Shown here: in pieces, positions 35,027 through 45,447 of the stretch
Position numbering within the stretch: the stretch's first letter is position 1
Layout: the number at the start of each line of letters is the position of its first letter
DNA from: JAFARE01 sp963777285
Lineage (GTDB): Bacteria; Chloroflexota; Dormibacteria; Aeolococcales; Aeolococcaceae
Length of the DNA: 64,000 nt
Assembly: GCA_963777285.1 (NCBI GenBank)
Contig: CAVZPR010000001.1
Coordinates: forward strand, 806,001-870,000
Reading direction: 5' to 3'
The notes under the pieces: generated by a model
What the model was told of the DNA's origin: nothing
Databases searched by the model: none
What the model saw: the letters and a program-made list of their open reading frames with translations, nothing else
Translations under genes and position numbers: made by a program

Positions 35027-38000
35027 GCGAACACGCCGCCGCGCAGCTCTCGCCCGGCAAGCGTGCCCTTCTCGAGCAGCGCGTGCGCGGCGCCGCGGCG
35101 ACACGCGACGGTGTGTTGCGCTGGGTCGCGGACCGGGGACGCCTGCGGCCCGCGCCGCTGTCCGTCGCGCAGGAGCAGCTCTGGTACTTCAGCCAGCTGG
35201 TGCCGGGCAATCCCGTCTACAACGAGTTCGATCACCATCCGCAAGGACGGCGCCCTCGACGTCGACGCGCTGCGCACCGCCTTTCACGGTCTGGTGCGGC
35301 GCCACGAGATCTGGCGCTCGACGTTCGTGCTGCGCGAAGGCACGCCGCTGCAGGTGGTGCACGATTCGGCGGCCATCGACATCCCGCTTCTCGACGTCAG
35401 CGACCGGCCGCGCGAGAAAGCCGAGGAAGACGCTGCGATCCGCGCGGCCGCGGTGGCGCGGGAGCCGTACGACCTGGCGGCCGGCCCCCTGGTGCGGCCC
35501 ATGCTGGTCCGCTTCGCCGCTGACCATCATCGCCTCTACCTGTCGATGCACCACCTGGTCTTCGACGGCGTGAGTCTCTACCGAATCATCTTGCCCGAGC
35601 TGGTCGCGCTCTACGACGCCGCGGTGGCGGGAACCGGTCCGCCGCTGCCGGAACCGGTGCTGCAATACGGCGACTACGCCGCGTGGAGCCGTGAGCGCCT
35701 GGCCACACAGGATTTTGCCAAACGCGGCGATTACTGGCGGGCGCACCTCGCCGGCGTCGAGCCCCTGCACCTCCCGCTGGACCGGCCCCGACCCGCGCAG
35801 CAGCGATTCCGTGGCGGCATGCTGCCGCTGCACATCCCGCGCCAGCTGGCCGAGGATCTGCGCGCGGTGAGCCGGCGCGCCCGTACGACACTGTTCCAGA
35901 CGATCGCGGCCGCGTTCGCCGTGCTGCTGCACCGCTACTCGGGGCAGGACGACGTGGTGTTCGGCTCGCTGACCGACCTGCGAGACCGCACGGAGCTCGA
36001 GGCCCTGGTCGGGTACTGCCTCACGCCCCTCGTGATCCGCGCCGATCTCCGCGGCGACCCGTCATTTCTCGAGCTGGCAGGCCGCGTCGGCGGCGACGTG
36101 ATCGGCGCCCTGGAGCACCTGGTTCCGTTCGGGCAGCTGACGCAGGCGCTCAATCCGGACCGCGACACGAGCATGAACCCGCTGTTCCAGGCGGCCATAG
36201 TCCTGGAACCGCCGGCGATCGCCACCGACCGCAGCTGGACGCTGCATCAGATGGAAGCGGCGATGGGCGAGCAGATCGGGCACGCCAAGTTCGACCTGCA
36301 CATCGAGCTCGATGAGCGTCCTGAAGGCCACATAGACGGCCGCCTGATCTTCAACAGCGACCTCTTCGAGCGCGAGACCGCGGAGCGCGTCGCCAGGCAC
36401 TGGCAGACGATGCTGCACGGCGTCGCCGCCAACCCTGACGCGCCGGTGTCGCAGCTGCCGCTGCTCGACGAGGCGGAGGTGCAGCGTCAGATCGTCACCT
36501 GGAACGCGACCGGCGCCGAGTATCCGCGAGACCAGCGCGTGGACGAGCTGGTCGCCGCCCAGGTGCGGCGCACGCCCGGCGCGGTGGCGGTGACGTGCGG
36601 AGGCACGTCCTTGACGTACGGCGAGCTCGATCGCGACTTCGAACCGCATCGCACGCCAGCTCCGGCAGCTCGGGGTCGACGCCGGGTCGGTGGTCGCCAT
36701 CTGCTTGGAGCGCTCGACGGCGATGGTGACGGCGATGCTCGGCGTGCTCAAGGCAGGGGCCGCATACCTGCCGCTGGACCCAGCGCATCCCGCCGCACGG
36801 CTCACCTTTGCACTCACGGACTCCGCCGCCGGCGCGCTCGTCACCGACACCCGGCTGCTGTCGCGGTTCCCCAGCCCTCCAGGGCGCGTCGTCTGCGTGG
36901 ACTCGGCGGATGCCGGCGACGCCACCGACGGAGCACCTCCGTGCGCCGCGACCGCGGAGGATCTCGCATACGTGATCTACACGTCGGGATCCACCGGCAC
37001 ACCCAACGGAGTGCGCATCGGTCATCGCGCGGTGGTGAACTTCCTGACGTCGATGGCGCGCCGGCCGGGAATCACCGCCGAGGACGTGCTCGTCGCGGTG
37101 ACCACGTACGCATTCGACATCGCGGTGCTGGAGATATGGCTGCCGCTCACCAGCGGCGCACAGGTCGTGCTCGCCACCGCGAGTGAGACGACCAGCGGCG
37201 GAAGCCTGGCGCGCCTGCTCGATGGATCGCGAGCCACGCTGATGCAGGCGACGCCCGCGACGTGGCAGATGCTGATCGACTCAGGCTGGAGCGGGCGCCG
37301 CGAGCTCGTCGCCCTCTGCGGCGGAGAGGCGCTTGCACCGCAGCTCGCCGCGGCGCTGCTGACCCGCGTCGGCGTGCTGTGGAACATGTACGGCCCGACG
37401 GAAACGACGGTGTGGTCCACGCTGGCGCGCGTCGAGCCGGGTCAGGCAGTGACCATCGGCAGGCCGATCGCCAACACGCGCGTCTACGTGCTCGACGCCA
37501 ACCTCCAGCCCGTGCCGGTCGGCGTGCGCGGCGAGATCTACATCGGCGGGGACGGGCTCACCGCCGGCTACCTCAACCGCTCCGAACTCAACGCGCAGCG
37601 CATCGTGCCCGACCCGTGGGTGCCGGGCGCTTTCATGTACCGCACCGGCGACGCCGGCCGTCATCTGTCCGACGGCCGCCTCGAGCACCTCGGACGCCTG
37701 GACCATCAGGTCAAGGTGCGCGGCTTTCGCATCGAGCCCGGCGAGGTCGAGACCGCGCTGCTCACGCATCCGTCGGTCGACGCAGCGGTGGTCATGGCAC
37801 GGGAAGACACACCCGGCGACAGGCGGCTCGTGGCGTACGTCGTCGCGGCATCGGACCCGCCCGCCGCTTCCGACCTGCGCAGCCACCTGCGAGCGATGCT
37901 TCCCGACCACATGATCCCCTCCGTGTTCGTCACCATCGACTCGCTGCCGCGCACGCCCAACGGCAAGCTCGATCGCGCCGCCCTGCCGGCGCCGGAGACG

Positions 38001-38276
38001 GACGGGGCCTCGGGCGACGCACCTTCGTCGCCGCCGCGAACCCAGGTGGAGCAGCGGCTGAGCGAGATCTGGGCGCGTGCGTTGAACGTCGACCGGGTCG
38101 GCGTCGACGACAACTTCTTCGACCTGGGAGGCCACTCGCTGCTCGCGGTGCGCCTGCGGGTCGACGTCGAGAAGGATTTCGGCTGCGACATTCCGCTGGG
38201 GACGATCTTCAATGAGGCGGCGACCGTGGCCGGCATGGCAGCGCTCATCGAGGCGGGTGGCCATGGCCGTGCGTGA
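35023..38276 (+). CDS. NRPS module C-A-T (predicted glycine-like), two single-base frameshifts
   Basis: The start is the GTG at 35023, overlapping the P450 stop. A docking-type helix (LSPGKRALLEQRV) leads into a condensation domain (about residues 45-470) with MHHLVFDGVS, the intact HHxxxDG. The adenylation domain (about 490-990) has YVIYTSGSTGTPNGVRIGH, MYGPTETTV, RTGDAG and GRLDHQVKVRGFRIEPGE. Its pocket aligns to D-I-L-Q-L-G-M-V-W, close to the glycine code DILQLGLIW. A carrier domain with DNFFDLGGHSLLAVRL closes it. The frame changes twice by one surplus base, near 35228-35231 (NE then ITIRKDG) and at 36638-36639 (LDRD then SNRIARQL). Corrected length is about 1083 residues. Either the assembly has errors or the gene is broken. 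Confidence 0.85.
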
Positions 38277-41200
38277 CGAGCCGGCCGGCGCCGCCGGCGT
38301 GCAGGCGCCCGAGCGTCTCAGCACAGTGGACAGGGTCGCGCCGCTGTCGGCACCGCAGGAACAGCTCTGGTACTTCAGCCAGGTTGCGCCCGGCTCGCGC
38401 GCCTACAACGAGGCGGTCGTGCTGATCAAGCGCGGGCCATTCGACGTCGACGCATTCCGGGCCGCCTTCAACGAGATGTTCCGGCGCCACGAGATCTGGC
38501 GAACGGCCTTCGTGGTCCGCGACGGCGAGCCGGCGCAGGTGGTCAGCCCGCAGGCCTCGTTCGAGCTCGCGCTGCACGACATGAGCACCATGGAGCGGCA
38601 CGACGCCGTGCGCGAGGCCGGCCGCATCGTGGCCGACGAGGCACGCCGTCCCTACCTGCTGGACAGCGGTCCCCTGATCCGGCCTCGTCTGACTCGGGTC
38701 GCGCCCGATGAGCACCGGCTGTACCTGGCGATGCACCACATCGTGTTCGACGGCGCGACGCTGCACACGATCGTCGCCGAGCTCATCACCCTCTACACGG
38801 CGTTCAGCGCTTCGCAGTCGCCGCCGGTCACCGCTCCTGCCACCCAGTACCTCGAGTACGCCCGCTGGGAGCGCGAGTGGATGGAAGGTCCGGAGTTCGC
38901 GGAACGGATCGAGTTCTGGCGACACCGCCTCGCCGGCGCACCGCGCCTGCAGGTGCCCACCGACCGTTCCCGCACGCAGCGGATCACCTTTCCGGGCGCG
39001 GTGCAGCCATTCGCCATCTCGAGTGACATCGCCGCCCGGCTGCGCACCCTGAGCAGGCAGCGCCACGCCACGCTGTTCCAGTGCATCGCGGCAGGGTTCG
39101 CGGCGCTGCTGCACCGCTATTCCGGGCAGCGCGACATCGTGTTCGGAACCGTCGCCGACCTGCGCCACCAGGCGCGCTTCGAGTCCATGCTGGGGTACTG
39201 CGTCACACCCATGGTGGTGCGCCTGGACCTCGGGGATGCTCCGTCGTTCGGTGACCTCGTCAGCCGCACGCGAGATGAGCTGCTGAACGGCATAGCCAAT
39301 CTGGTTCCGTTCGAGCGCCTGGTTCGCAAGCTGAACCCGGAGCGTCAGCGGGGCTCGAGCCCGCTGTTCGACGTGATGCTGGCGATGCAGCCGGTCGGTG
39401 CGGCGCCTGACCCCGCGTGGGACATGCTGCCTCTCGAGCAGGAGCGCCCCGAGTGGGTCGACGAAGCCAAGTTCGACTTCTCGGTGGAGCTCGACGAGCG
39501 CCCCGACGGCCGCGTGGAGGGCCGCTTCGTCTACAACCCCGATCTCTTCGACCGCGAAACCATAAGCGGCATGGCGCGACACCTGGTCGCGCTGCTCGAG
39601 TCGGCGGTCGCAGAGCCGGACTCGTCCGTCGGCGCCCTCACCATCCTCGGCGACGACGAACGCCGAGAACAGCTGGTCACGTGGAACGCCACAGCGTGCA
39701 GCTGGCCGAGTGACGCGTGCATCCACGAGGTGATTGCGGCACGCGCTGCCCTGGCACCGGACCGTGCAGCCGTCACCAGCGAGGGCGTGACGATCACGTA
39801 CGGCGAGCTCGAGCAGCGCAGCGGCGTCGTGGCGCGGCGTCTCCGCGCAGCCGGCGCGGTAAGCGGAAGCGTCGTCGGACTCGCGGTCGAACGCTCCCTC
39901 GACATGGTCGTCGGCATGCTCGGCATCCTCGAGGTGGGTGCAGCGTACGTGCCGCTCGACCCTCGTCATCCTCACGATCGCCTTGGCTTCGTCCTCGACG
40001 AATCGGGCGCCCAAGTGCTACTCACGCAGCGTCACCTGCGCGACCAGCTTCCGCAGGGCCGCTGGATCCCCGTGTGCATCGATGACGAGAGCGACCCACC
40101 TGATGGTCCAGCAGTGGTGGCGGGCACAGGGCCCGAGTTCTGCGCGTACATCCTGTACACCTCGGGGTCGACGGGCCGGCCCAAGGGCGTGCGCGTGCTG
40201 CACCGCAACGTGGTCAACCTGATGACGGCCTTGACCCTGACTCCGGGACTGAGCGCGAAAGACTCCGTCGTCGCGGTGGCCACCTACATCTTCGACATGT
40301 CGGTGGGAGACGTCTTCGCAACGCTGGGCACGGGCGCGCACCTCGTTCTCGCGTCGCGTGCCGAGACGCGCGACCCGCGCCTGCTGGCAGCGCTGCTCGA
40401 ACTCGTCGCAGGCGACGCTGATGCACGCAACACCGGCCACCTGGCAGATGCTCGTCGACGGCGGTTGGATGGGACGCGACACCCTGGTGGCGGTGAGCGG
40501 CGGCGACGTCCTCTCGGAGGCGCTGGCCGCTCAGCTCCTGGGGCGCTGCCCCCAGGTGTGGAATGGGTACGGCCCCACCGAGACCACGGTGTACGCGACG
40601 TTCTCACGTGTCGCACCGGGCGGTCGCATCTGCATCGGCCGTCCCATCGCCAACGTGCGCACGTACATCGTCGACGGCTCGCTGCAGCCGCTGCCTGTCG
40701 GGGCCGGCGGCGAGCTGCTGATCGGTGGCGCGGGCATCGCCGACGGCTACGTCGATCGCGCCGCCGAGACCGAGGAGCGCTTCATCGCAGATCCGTTCGT
40801 GCCCGGGGGACGCGTGTACCGCACCGGCGACCTGGCGCGGTTCCTGCGCGACGGCAGCATCGTGCACATGGGCCGCATCGATCGCCAGGTGAAGATCCGC
40901 GGCGTGCGCATCGAACCCGGCGAGATCGAGGGCGCGCTGCTGCGCCATCCTGCGATCTCCGACGCCGTGGTCACGGTGGCCGGCGACGGAGCAGCGGATC
41001 GACGTCTCGTCGGCTACTACGTCGCCAACGGCGCTGCGCTCGGCGATGCGGACGTGCAGCGGTGGCTGCAGCAGACGCTGCCGCGCCACATGGTGCCGGC
41101 AGCGCTGGTGCGCATGAAGGCGTTTCCGGCGACGGCGAGCGGCAAGGTCGACCGTGACGCCTTGCCGCCGCCGCATTGGGGCACGTCGCGGCCGCAGCGC

Positions 41201-42217
41201 CTGGTCTTGCCTCGGACCGCGCTCGAAACCGAGCTGGCCGCGATCTGGTCGCGTCTGCTCGGTGTCGACACCGTCGGCGTCGACGACGACTTCTTCGACC
41301 TCGGCGGCCACAGCCTGCTCGCGGTGCGGCTGCTGGCGACGATCGACGCGCAGCTGGGTGTCGACGTTCCCATCGCCGACTTCATCGAGGGTGCTGCCAC
41401 CGTCGCCCGGCAGGCGGCATACATCACCGCCGCGCGCGCCACCGAGGCGAATCGCGAGCTGCTGGTTCGAGCGCAGCCCCTGGGCACGCGACCACCGCTG
41501 TTCTTCGTGCTGCCGACACCCCGCGCCATGTTCGTCCGCCACTACGTCGGTCCCCTGGGTGAAGACCAACCGGTCTTCGCCGTGCTGGGACCGCAGCAGA
41601 ACGGCGAGGCGCACCGCTACTCCGGAGACCTGACGCAGCTCGCCGCGCCGCGGGTGCGCGCGATCCGCGCCGAGCAGCCGCACGGTCCGTATCACCTGGC
41701 GGGCTATTCGCTCGGCGGCCTGCTCGCGTATGAGATCGCCGGGCAGCTGCGCAAGCAGGGCGAGCAGGTTGCCTGGCTGGCGCTGCTCAACACAGCGACA
41801 CCCGAGGCGCTGGCGCGCTTCTGGAGGCGCCGGTATCTGCGCGTCGGCCAGGTGGCCATGCACGTGTCCCCGATGACGGCGTGGCGCACGGTGCGCGACC
41901 AGCTGACGGCGTCGCGCCTGGGGGCGGGCCTGCGGAGGGCGCGGCTCGCCGACAGCTTCGACCCGCATGCCGCGATACAGCTGTCGCTCGAGTATCGCTG
42001 CGAGGGCCATGATGCACCGCTGGTCATCTTCGCCACCGCGGATGAGATGGCGACGATTCGCAACACGTCGCTCGGCTGGGACAGGGTGCACCGCGGCTCC
42101 ATCGAGGTGCAGCGCGCACCCGGTGACCATCGCGCGTTGGTGCGTCCGACCAAGGAGGTGGGCATCGCCGCGGAGATGCTGGCGAGGTCGCTCCGCGCCG
42201 CGCAGTCATCGCGCTGA
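38263..42217 (+). CDS. terminal NRPS module C-A-T-TE, one single-base frameshift
   Basis: The ATG at 38263 lies 14 nt inside the end of the previous module gene. The condensation domain (about 25-460) has MHHIVFDGAT. The adenylation domain (about 480-980) has ILYTSGSTGRPKGVRVLH, GYGPTETTV, RTGDLA and GRIDRQVKIRGVRIEPGE; its pocket reads D-M-G-H-V-G-G-V-Y, a code I cannot assign. The carrier motif is DDFFDLGGHSLLAVRL (about 1025). A type I thioesterase follows, with GYSLGG for the active-site Ser and GDHRALVRP for the His. One surplus G at 40411-40412 shifts the frame; its removal gives LLELVAATLMHATPATWQM, matching the preceding module residue for residue. The TE should release the product as acid or ring. 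Confidence 0.85.
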
Positions 42218-42220
42218 GGC

Positions 42221-42943
42221 GTGCCGTCGAGCCTGCGGCTGCATGACGGCGAGGTGCACCTCTGGCGCGCGCGCCTCGACGTCGACGCCGGTGAGCTGTC
42301 GCGGCTGAGCCGGCTGCTGCCGCGCGGCGACGTGGAGCGCGCCGAGCGCTTCGCGGCGGTGCTCGCCCGCTCGCGCTACACCGCGGCGCGCGGCATGCTG
42401 CGGCTGCTCCTGGCCCGCTATCTGGAGACCGATGCGGCGGATCTCGTGATCGTGGACGACGCGCGGGGCAAGCCTCGTCTCGAAGACCCGGGCTCGCAGT
42501 GGCTGCGGTTCAATCTCTCCCACTCGCAAGACCTGGCCGTCTTCGCGATCGTCCGTGACCGCGCGGTGGGCGTCGACGTCGAGTACCTGGACCAGAGGAT
42601 CTCCACGGACGAGATCGCTCGGCGCCACTTCTCCCCTGCTGAACAGCGCGCGCTCGCAGAGCTGCAGGGCGATGAAGGGCGGCGCGCCTTTTTTTCGCTC
42701 TGGACGCTGAAGGAAGCGTATGTGAAAGCCACCGGGGCCGGGCTGCAGGATGCGCTCCCGGAGCTGCCGCTCGGTGATGACGACGGAGTGGCGCGAAGCG
42801 TTATGGACGTCGACCCGTCAGGACGGCAGCGGCACTGGGTGCTGCAGCCGTTTCACGCAGCCGCGAGCTTCGCCGCGGCGGCCGCTGTTGAGGGCGTGGC
42901 GGCTGCGATTCCGCGGACGGCCGAGTGGCTGACGATCGCGTGA
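42221..42943 (+). CDS. 4'-phosphopantetheinyl transferase (Sfp type)
   Basis: A 240-residue Sfp-type enzyme that converts apo carrier domains to the holo form using CoA. The motifs are complete: RGKPRL (about residue 82), FNLSHSQDLAV, the Mg-binding VGVDVEYLDQR and FFSLWTLKEAYVKATGAG. The GTG start at 42221 is 3 nt after the TE-module stop, so it is translated with the NRPS genes and is the dedicated activator for the three carrier domains upstream. It is the last gene of the cluster; no exporter, MbtH-like protein or regulator accompanies it. Confidence 0.92.
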   Translation: MPSSLRLHDGEVHLWRARLDVDAGELSRLSRLLPRGDVERAERFAAVLARSRYTAARGMLRLLLARYLETDAADLVIVDDARGKPRLEDPGSQWLRFNLSHSQDLAVFAIVRDRAVGVDVEYLDQRISTDEIARRHFSPAEQRALAELQGDEGRRAFFSLWTLKEAYVKATGAGLQDALPELPLGDDDGVARSVMDVDPSGRQRHWVLQPFHAAASFAAAAAVEGVAAAIPRTAEWLTIA

Positions 42944-42986
42944 AACCGAGCGCGCCGCGATCGCTGAGCGCGCACGTCCTCCGAGA

Positions 42987-44435
42987 CTAGGTATACCCCT
43001 TCAGGTTGGTCACGCTGAACGTGGTCTGACCGCCCTTCAGGAACCCGCCGGCACTGTTGTGCCACGCGCCGCCGCTGACCGCGAATGTGACGTGCCCGCC
43101 CCGGCCAAAGTTGGTGAACGTGGCCCGCGCGGCCGAGGGCTTGACGAACTGGTCGCCCACGAACTTCATGCTCGCCGGCGAGAGGTCCCAGAAGTTCACC
43201 ATGGGCAGCGCGGTGCACTGCTGGATGAGCATGCCCGTCTCCTTCACCGTCGCCGTGAACTCGAGCACGTTGCCGGTGCCGAAGTCGCAGCCCGTGATGA
43301 CGATGCCGGTGGCGCCGTTCACGCGGAGCTGGCCGCCATGCCCCAGGAACTTCTCGTTGGTGATCGTGACGTTGGTGTCGTACGCGCCGCCGTTGGCGCT
43401 GAGCACGCCGCCGTTGCCGTATGTGGTGAAGCCCTTGATGAGGATGTCATTCGACGGCGCCGAGATCCAGAATCCGTCGTCCACGTTGGGCTCCGGGCCG
43501 GGGTGGTACGTGTAGGTCTGCACGGTCACGTTCTGATCCCGATACAGCGCCAGCCGCGAGCCGGTCTGGGTGACGTTCTCGATCAGGCTGTTGTGCTGGT
43601 ACGACCAGGAGATGCCATCGCCGAGCGGCATGGTGGTGTGGTCGTTGATGGTGTCGTTGAGGAGCTTGTTGCCGTTGCCGTATCCACCCTTGGTGTAGTC
43701 GCCCCCTGCCCAGATGGCGAAGTCCTGGGTCCCGCCCTTGATGGTGCAGTCGCGGATGGTCACGTAGTGGGCGGTCAAGCTCAGCGCCTTGTGCGCGTTG
43801 GTCGACTGCGTGTCGAGCGTCAGCGACTGCACGATCGTGTGGTCGGTGCCCACGCCCATCAGCGCGCCCTGGCGGTTGGTCGCGGTGAGAATGGTCGATC
43901 CGGCGCCGGCCCCGGAAACGGTGATTGCGCGTCCCTGGTTGACCTGGATCGCTCCGAACTTGTTGGGTCCGCCGAGCATGTAGTGGCCGGCGGGGAAGTA
44001 CAGCGTGCCTCCTTTCTTCTCCGCGACCGCGAGCGCCGCGCGAATTGCGGGGCCGCTGTCCTTCGTGCCGTTGCCCTTCGCGCCGTAGTTGGTCACGTTG
44101 GTGATCGGGAGCGGCATCGGCGGCGCCGACGTTGCGTCGTCAGCTGCCTGTCCATTTCCCAACGCGGACGTCGACGATCCGGCGCCGGCGTGCGATCCAC
44201 TCGAGACGACAGACGGTGCGCCTCGCGTGCCTGCCGATGTGCCCGCTCTCGGTGCGCTCTGCGCGCCGGGGAACATGCCGATGCGTGGGATGGCTGCGAC
44301 GCCGATCGTCGCAGCGGCCGAGACGACCAGTGCCGCCGCGACGAGCTTGACGCCCACCGACATGGTGGACGCTGTGATGAGTCCGCGCTGTGCGCGCGCC
44401 TGTGCGGCAGCCAGGTCAGAGGGTGCTATGGCCAA
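42987..44435 (-). CDS. secreted right-handed beta-helix protein, paralogue B
   Basis: A 482-residue paralogue of the proteins at 21.7 and 46.8 kb. The TTG at 44435 gives a 24-residue cytoplasmic lead before the signal segment (MSVGVKLVAAALVVSAAATI); the ATG at 44363 is an alternative start. A Gly/Ser/Ala linker precedes the beta-helix: VTNYGAKGNGTKDSGPAIRA, GGTLYFPAGHYML, then coils such as MPLGDGISWSYQHNSLIENV, TGSRLALYRDQ, GFWISAPSNDIL and TTYGNGGVLSANGGAYDTN. Identity to A and C is clear at protein level but without the near-identical DNA block they share. The enzymatic role is unknown. It converges on the PPTase gene. Confidence 0.82.
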   Translation of the reverse strand: MAIAPSDLAAAQARAQRGLITASTMSVGVKLVAAALVVSAAATIGVAAIPRIGMFPGAQSAPRAGTSAGTRGAPSVVSSGSHAGAGSSTSALGNGQAADDATSAPPMPLPITNVTNYGAKGNGTKDSGPAIRAALAVAEKKGGTLYFPAGHYMLGGPNKFGAIQVNQGRAITVSGAGAGSTILTATNRQGALMGVGTDHTIVQSLTLDTQSTNAHKALSLTAHYVTIRDCTIKGGTQDFAIWAGGDYTKGGYGNGNKLLNDTINDHTTMPLGDGISWSYQHNSLIENVTQTGSRLALYRDQNVTVQTYTYHPGPEPNVDDGFWISAPSNDILIKGFTTYGNGGVLSANGGAYDTNVTITNEKFLGHGGQLRVNGATGIVITGCDFGTGNVLEFTATVKETGMLIQQCTALPMVNFWDLSPASMKFVGDQFVKPSAARATFTNFGRGGHVTFAVSGGAWHNSAGGFLKGGQTTFSVTNLKGYT

Positions 44436-44521
44436 TACAACGATCCCCGTGGAAGTCTCTTGCGGCGACGAGCGGTGCGCATTGTACGGATCGCCCGCCC
44501 GCGCTGCGCCTGGGCGGACGC

Positions 44522-45391
44522 CTAGGCGGTGCGTCGCTTGGGGCGGGGCTGGCGCCGGATGCGTGGCGCCCAGCAGCGATCGACGAACCTCGCGATCTCA
44601 GCCGAGAGGCGCTCCGGTGAGAAGCGCAGCTCGAGGATGTGCGACGCCTCGCAGAGCCGCGCATTGGGCAGCTCGCCCGCGAGCTTCCCCGCGTCGGAGA
44701 ACGGGTGCACCGGGTCGCGGTGGTGGCCGATGATCAGCGTGGGCGCGGTGATCGCCTTGCGCTGGTCGCGGTGCGGGGCGGTGTGGCCGAAGAACAGGCC
44801 CTGCAGCAGGGCGCCGCTGGGACCCGGGTCCTGGCGCACCACGTCGAGCGCCACGTTGCCCCAGAACGGCACCAGCCGCCGCGGGATGCGCTGCAGGAAA
44901 CGCGCCACCGGGCGCAGCCAGTCCTCGCCGAAGTGGAGCAGCACTAGCAGCGGCCCGAACGCGATGGCGGATGCCACGAGGCCGTTCTCCAGCACCGGCA
45001 TCTCGATGATCATGCCGCGCAGCCGCTGCGGCGCGATCACCGCCAGCTCCAGGGTGACGTTGGCGCCCAGCGACGTGCCGCCGATCACCGCCTCGTCGAT
45101 GTCGAGATGGTCGAGCAGTGCGATCGCTTCCTCGGCGAACGCCTTCACCGAGTAGTGCGCCATGTCGTTGGGCCGCTCGCTGCGGCCGTGGCCCAGCGGG
45201 TCCAGGGTCACGACGTGATTGCCGTGCGCGGCGAGGTGCTGCGCAAGGTGCTCCTGCATCGCCGCGGGAATGAGCAGGCCGGGCATGAGCACCACCCAGC
45301 GAGGCCCGTCACCGAACATCGTGTACGCGATCCGATGGCCCCGGTGGAGGAACGTGCCCTCCTTCGACGGGACCGCCGGCGGCTGCGCCAC
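44522..45391 (-). CDS. alpha/beta hydrolase
   Basis: A 289-residue hydrolase with a complete triad: nucleophile Ser in IGGTSLGANVTLEL, Asp in HHRDPVHPFSDA and His in ASHILELRF. The oxyanion-loop segment is LMPGLLIPAAM and the first half has LDPLGHGRSERP. There is no signal peptide. The frame opens at a TTG at 45427, but I chose the GTG at 45391, because the TTG lies inside the -35 box of a good minus-strand promoter whose transcript would begin at about 45392. That implies a leaderless mRNA. It is divergent from the saccharopine-dehydrogenase-like gene; the substrate is unknown. Confidence 0.82.
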   Translation of the reverse strand: MAQPPAVPSKEGTFLHRGHRIAYTMFGDGPRWVVLMPGLLIPAAMQEHLAQHLAAHGNHVVTLDPLGHGRSERPNDMAHYSVKAFAEEAIALLDHLDIDEAVIGGTSLGANVTLELAVIAPQRLRGMIIEMPVLENGLVASAIAFGPLLVLLHFGEDWLRPVARFLQRIPRRLVPFWGNVALDVVRQDPGPSGALLQGLFFGHTAPHRDQRKAITAPTLIIGHHRDPVHPFSDAGKLAGELPNARLCEASHILELRFSPERLSAEIARFVDRCWAPRIRRQPRPKRRTA

Positions 45392-45398
45392 GGCCGGA

Positions 45399-45440
45399 AA
45401 TATGCACGATCTTGGCCCGGTTGCCAAGCGTCCCTAGACT
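45399..45440. promoter_or_regulatory. overlapping divergent promoters, both predicted leaderless
   Basis: On the minus strand TTGGCA (45427-45422), a 17-nt spacer and CATATT (45404-45399) point at the GTG at 45391, about 7 nt beyond the -10 box. On the plus strand TTGGCC (45412-45417), a 17-nt spacer and TAGACT (45435-45440) point at the GTG at 45448, again about 7 nt beyond. The two promoters interleave, so polymerase can occupy only one at a time. Confidence 0.55.
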
Positions 45441-45447
45441 CGCCCCA

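Noticed and set aside
35228..40412. Programmed +1 frameshifting in the NRPS genes
   Set aside because: The sites share no slippery heptamer, stop codon or downstream structure, so an assembly error or mutation is simpler.
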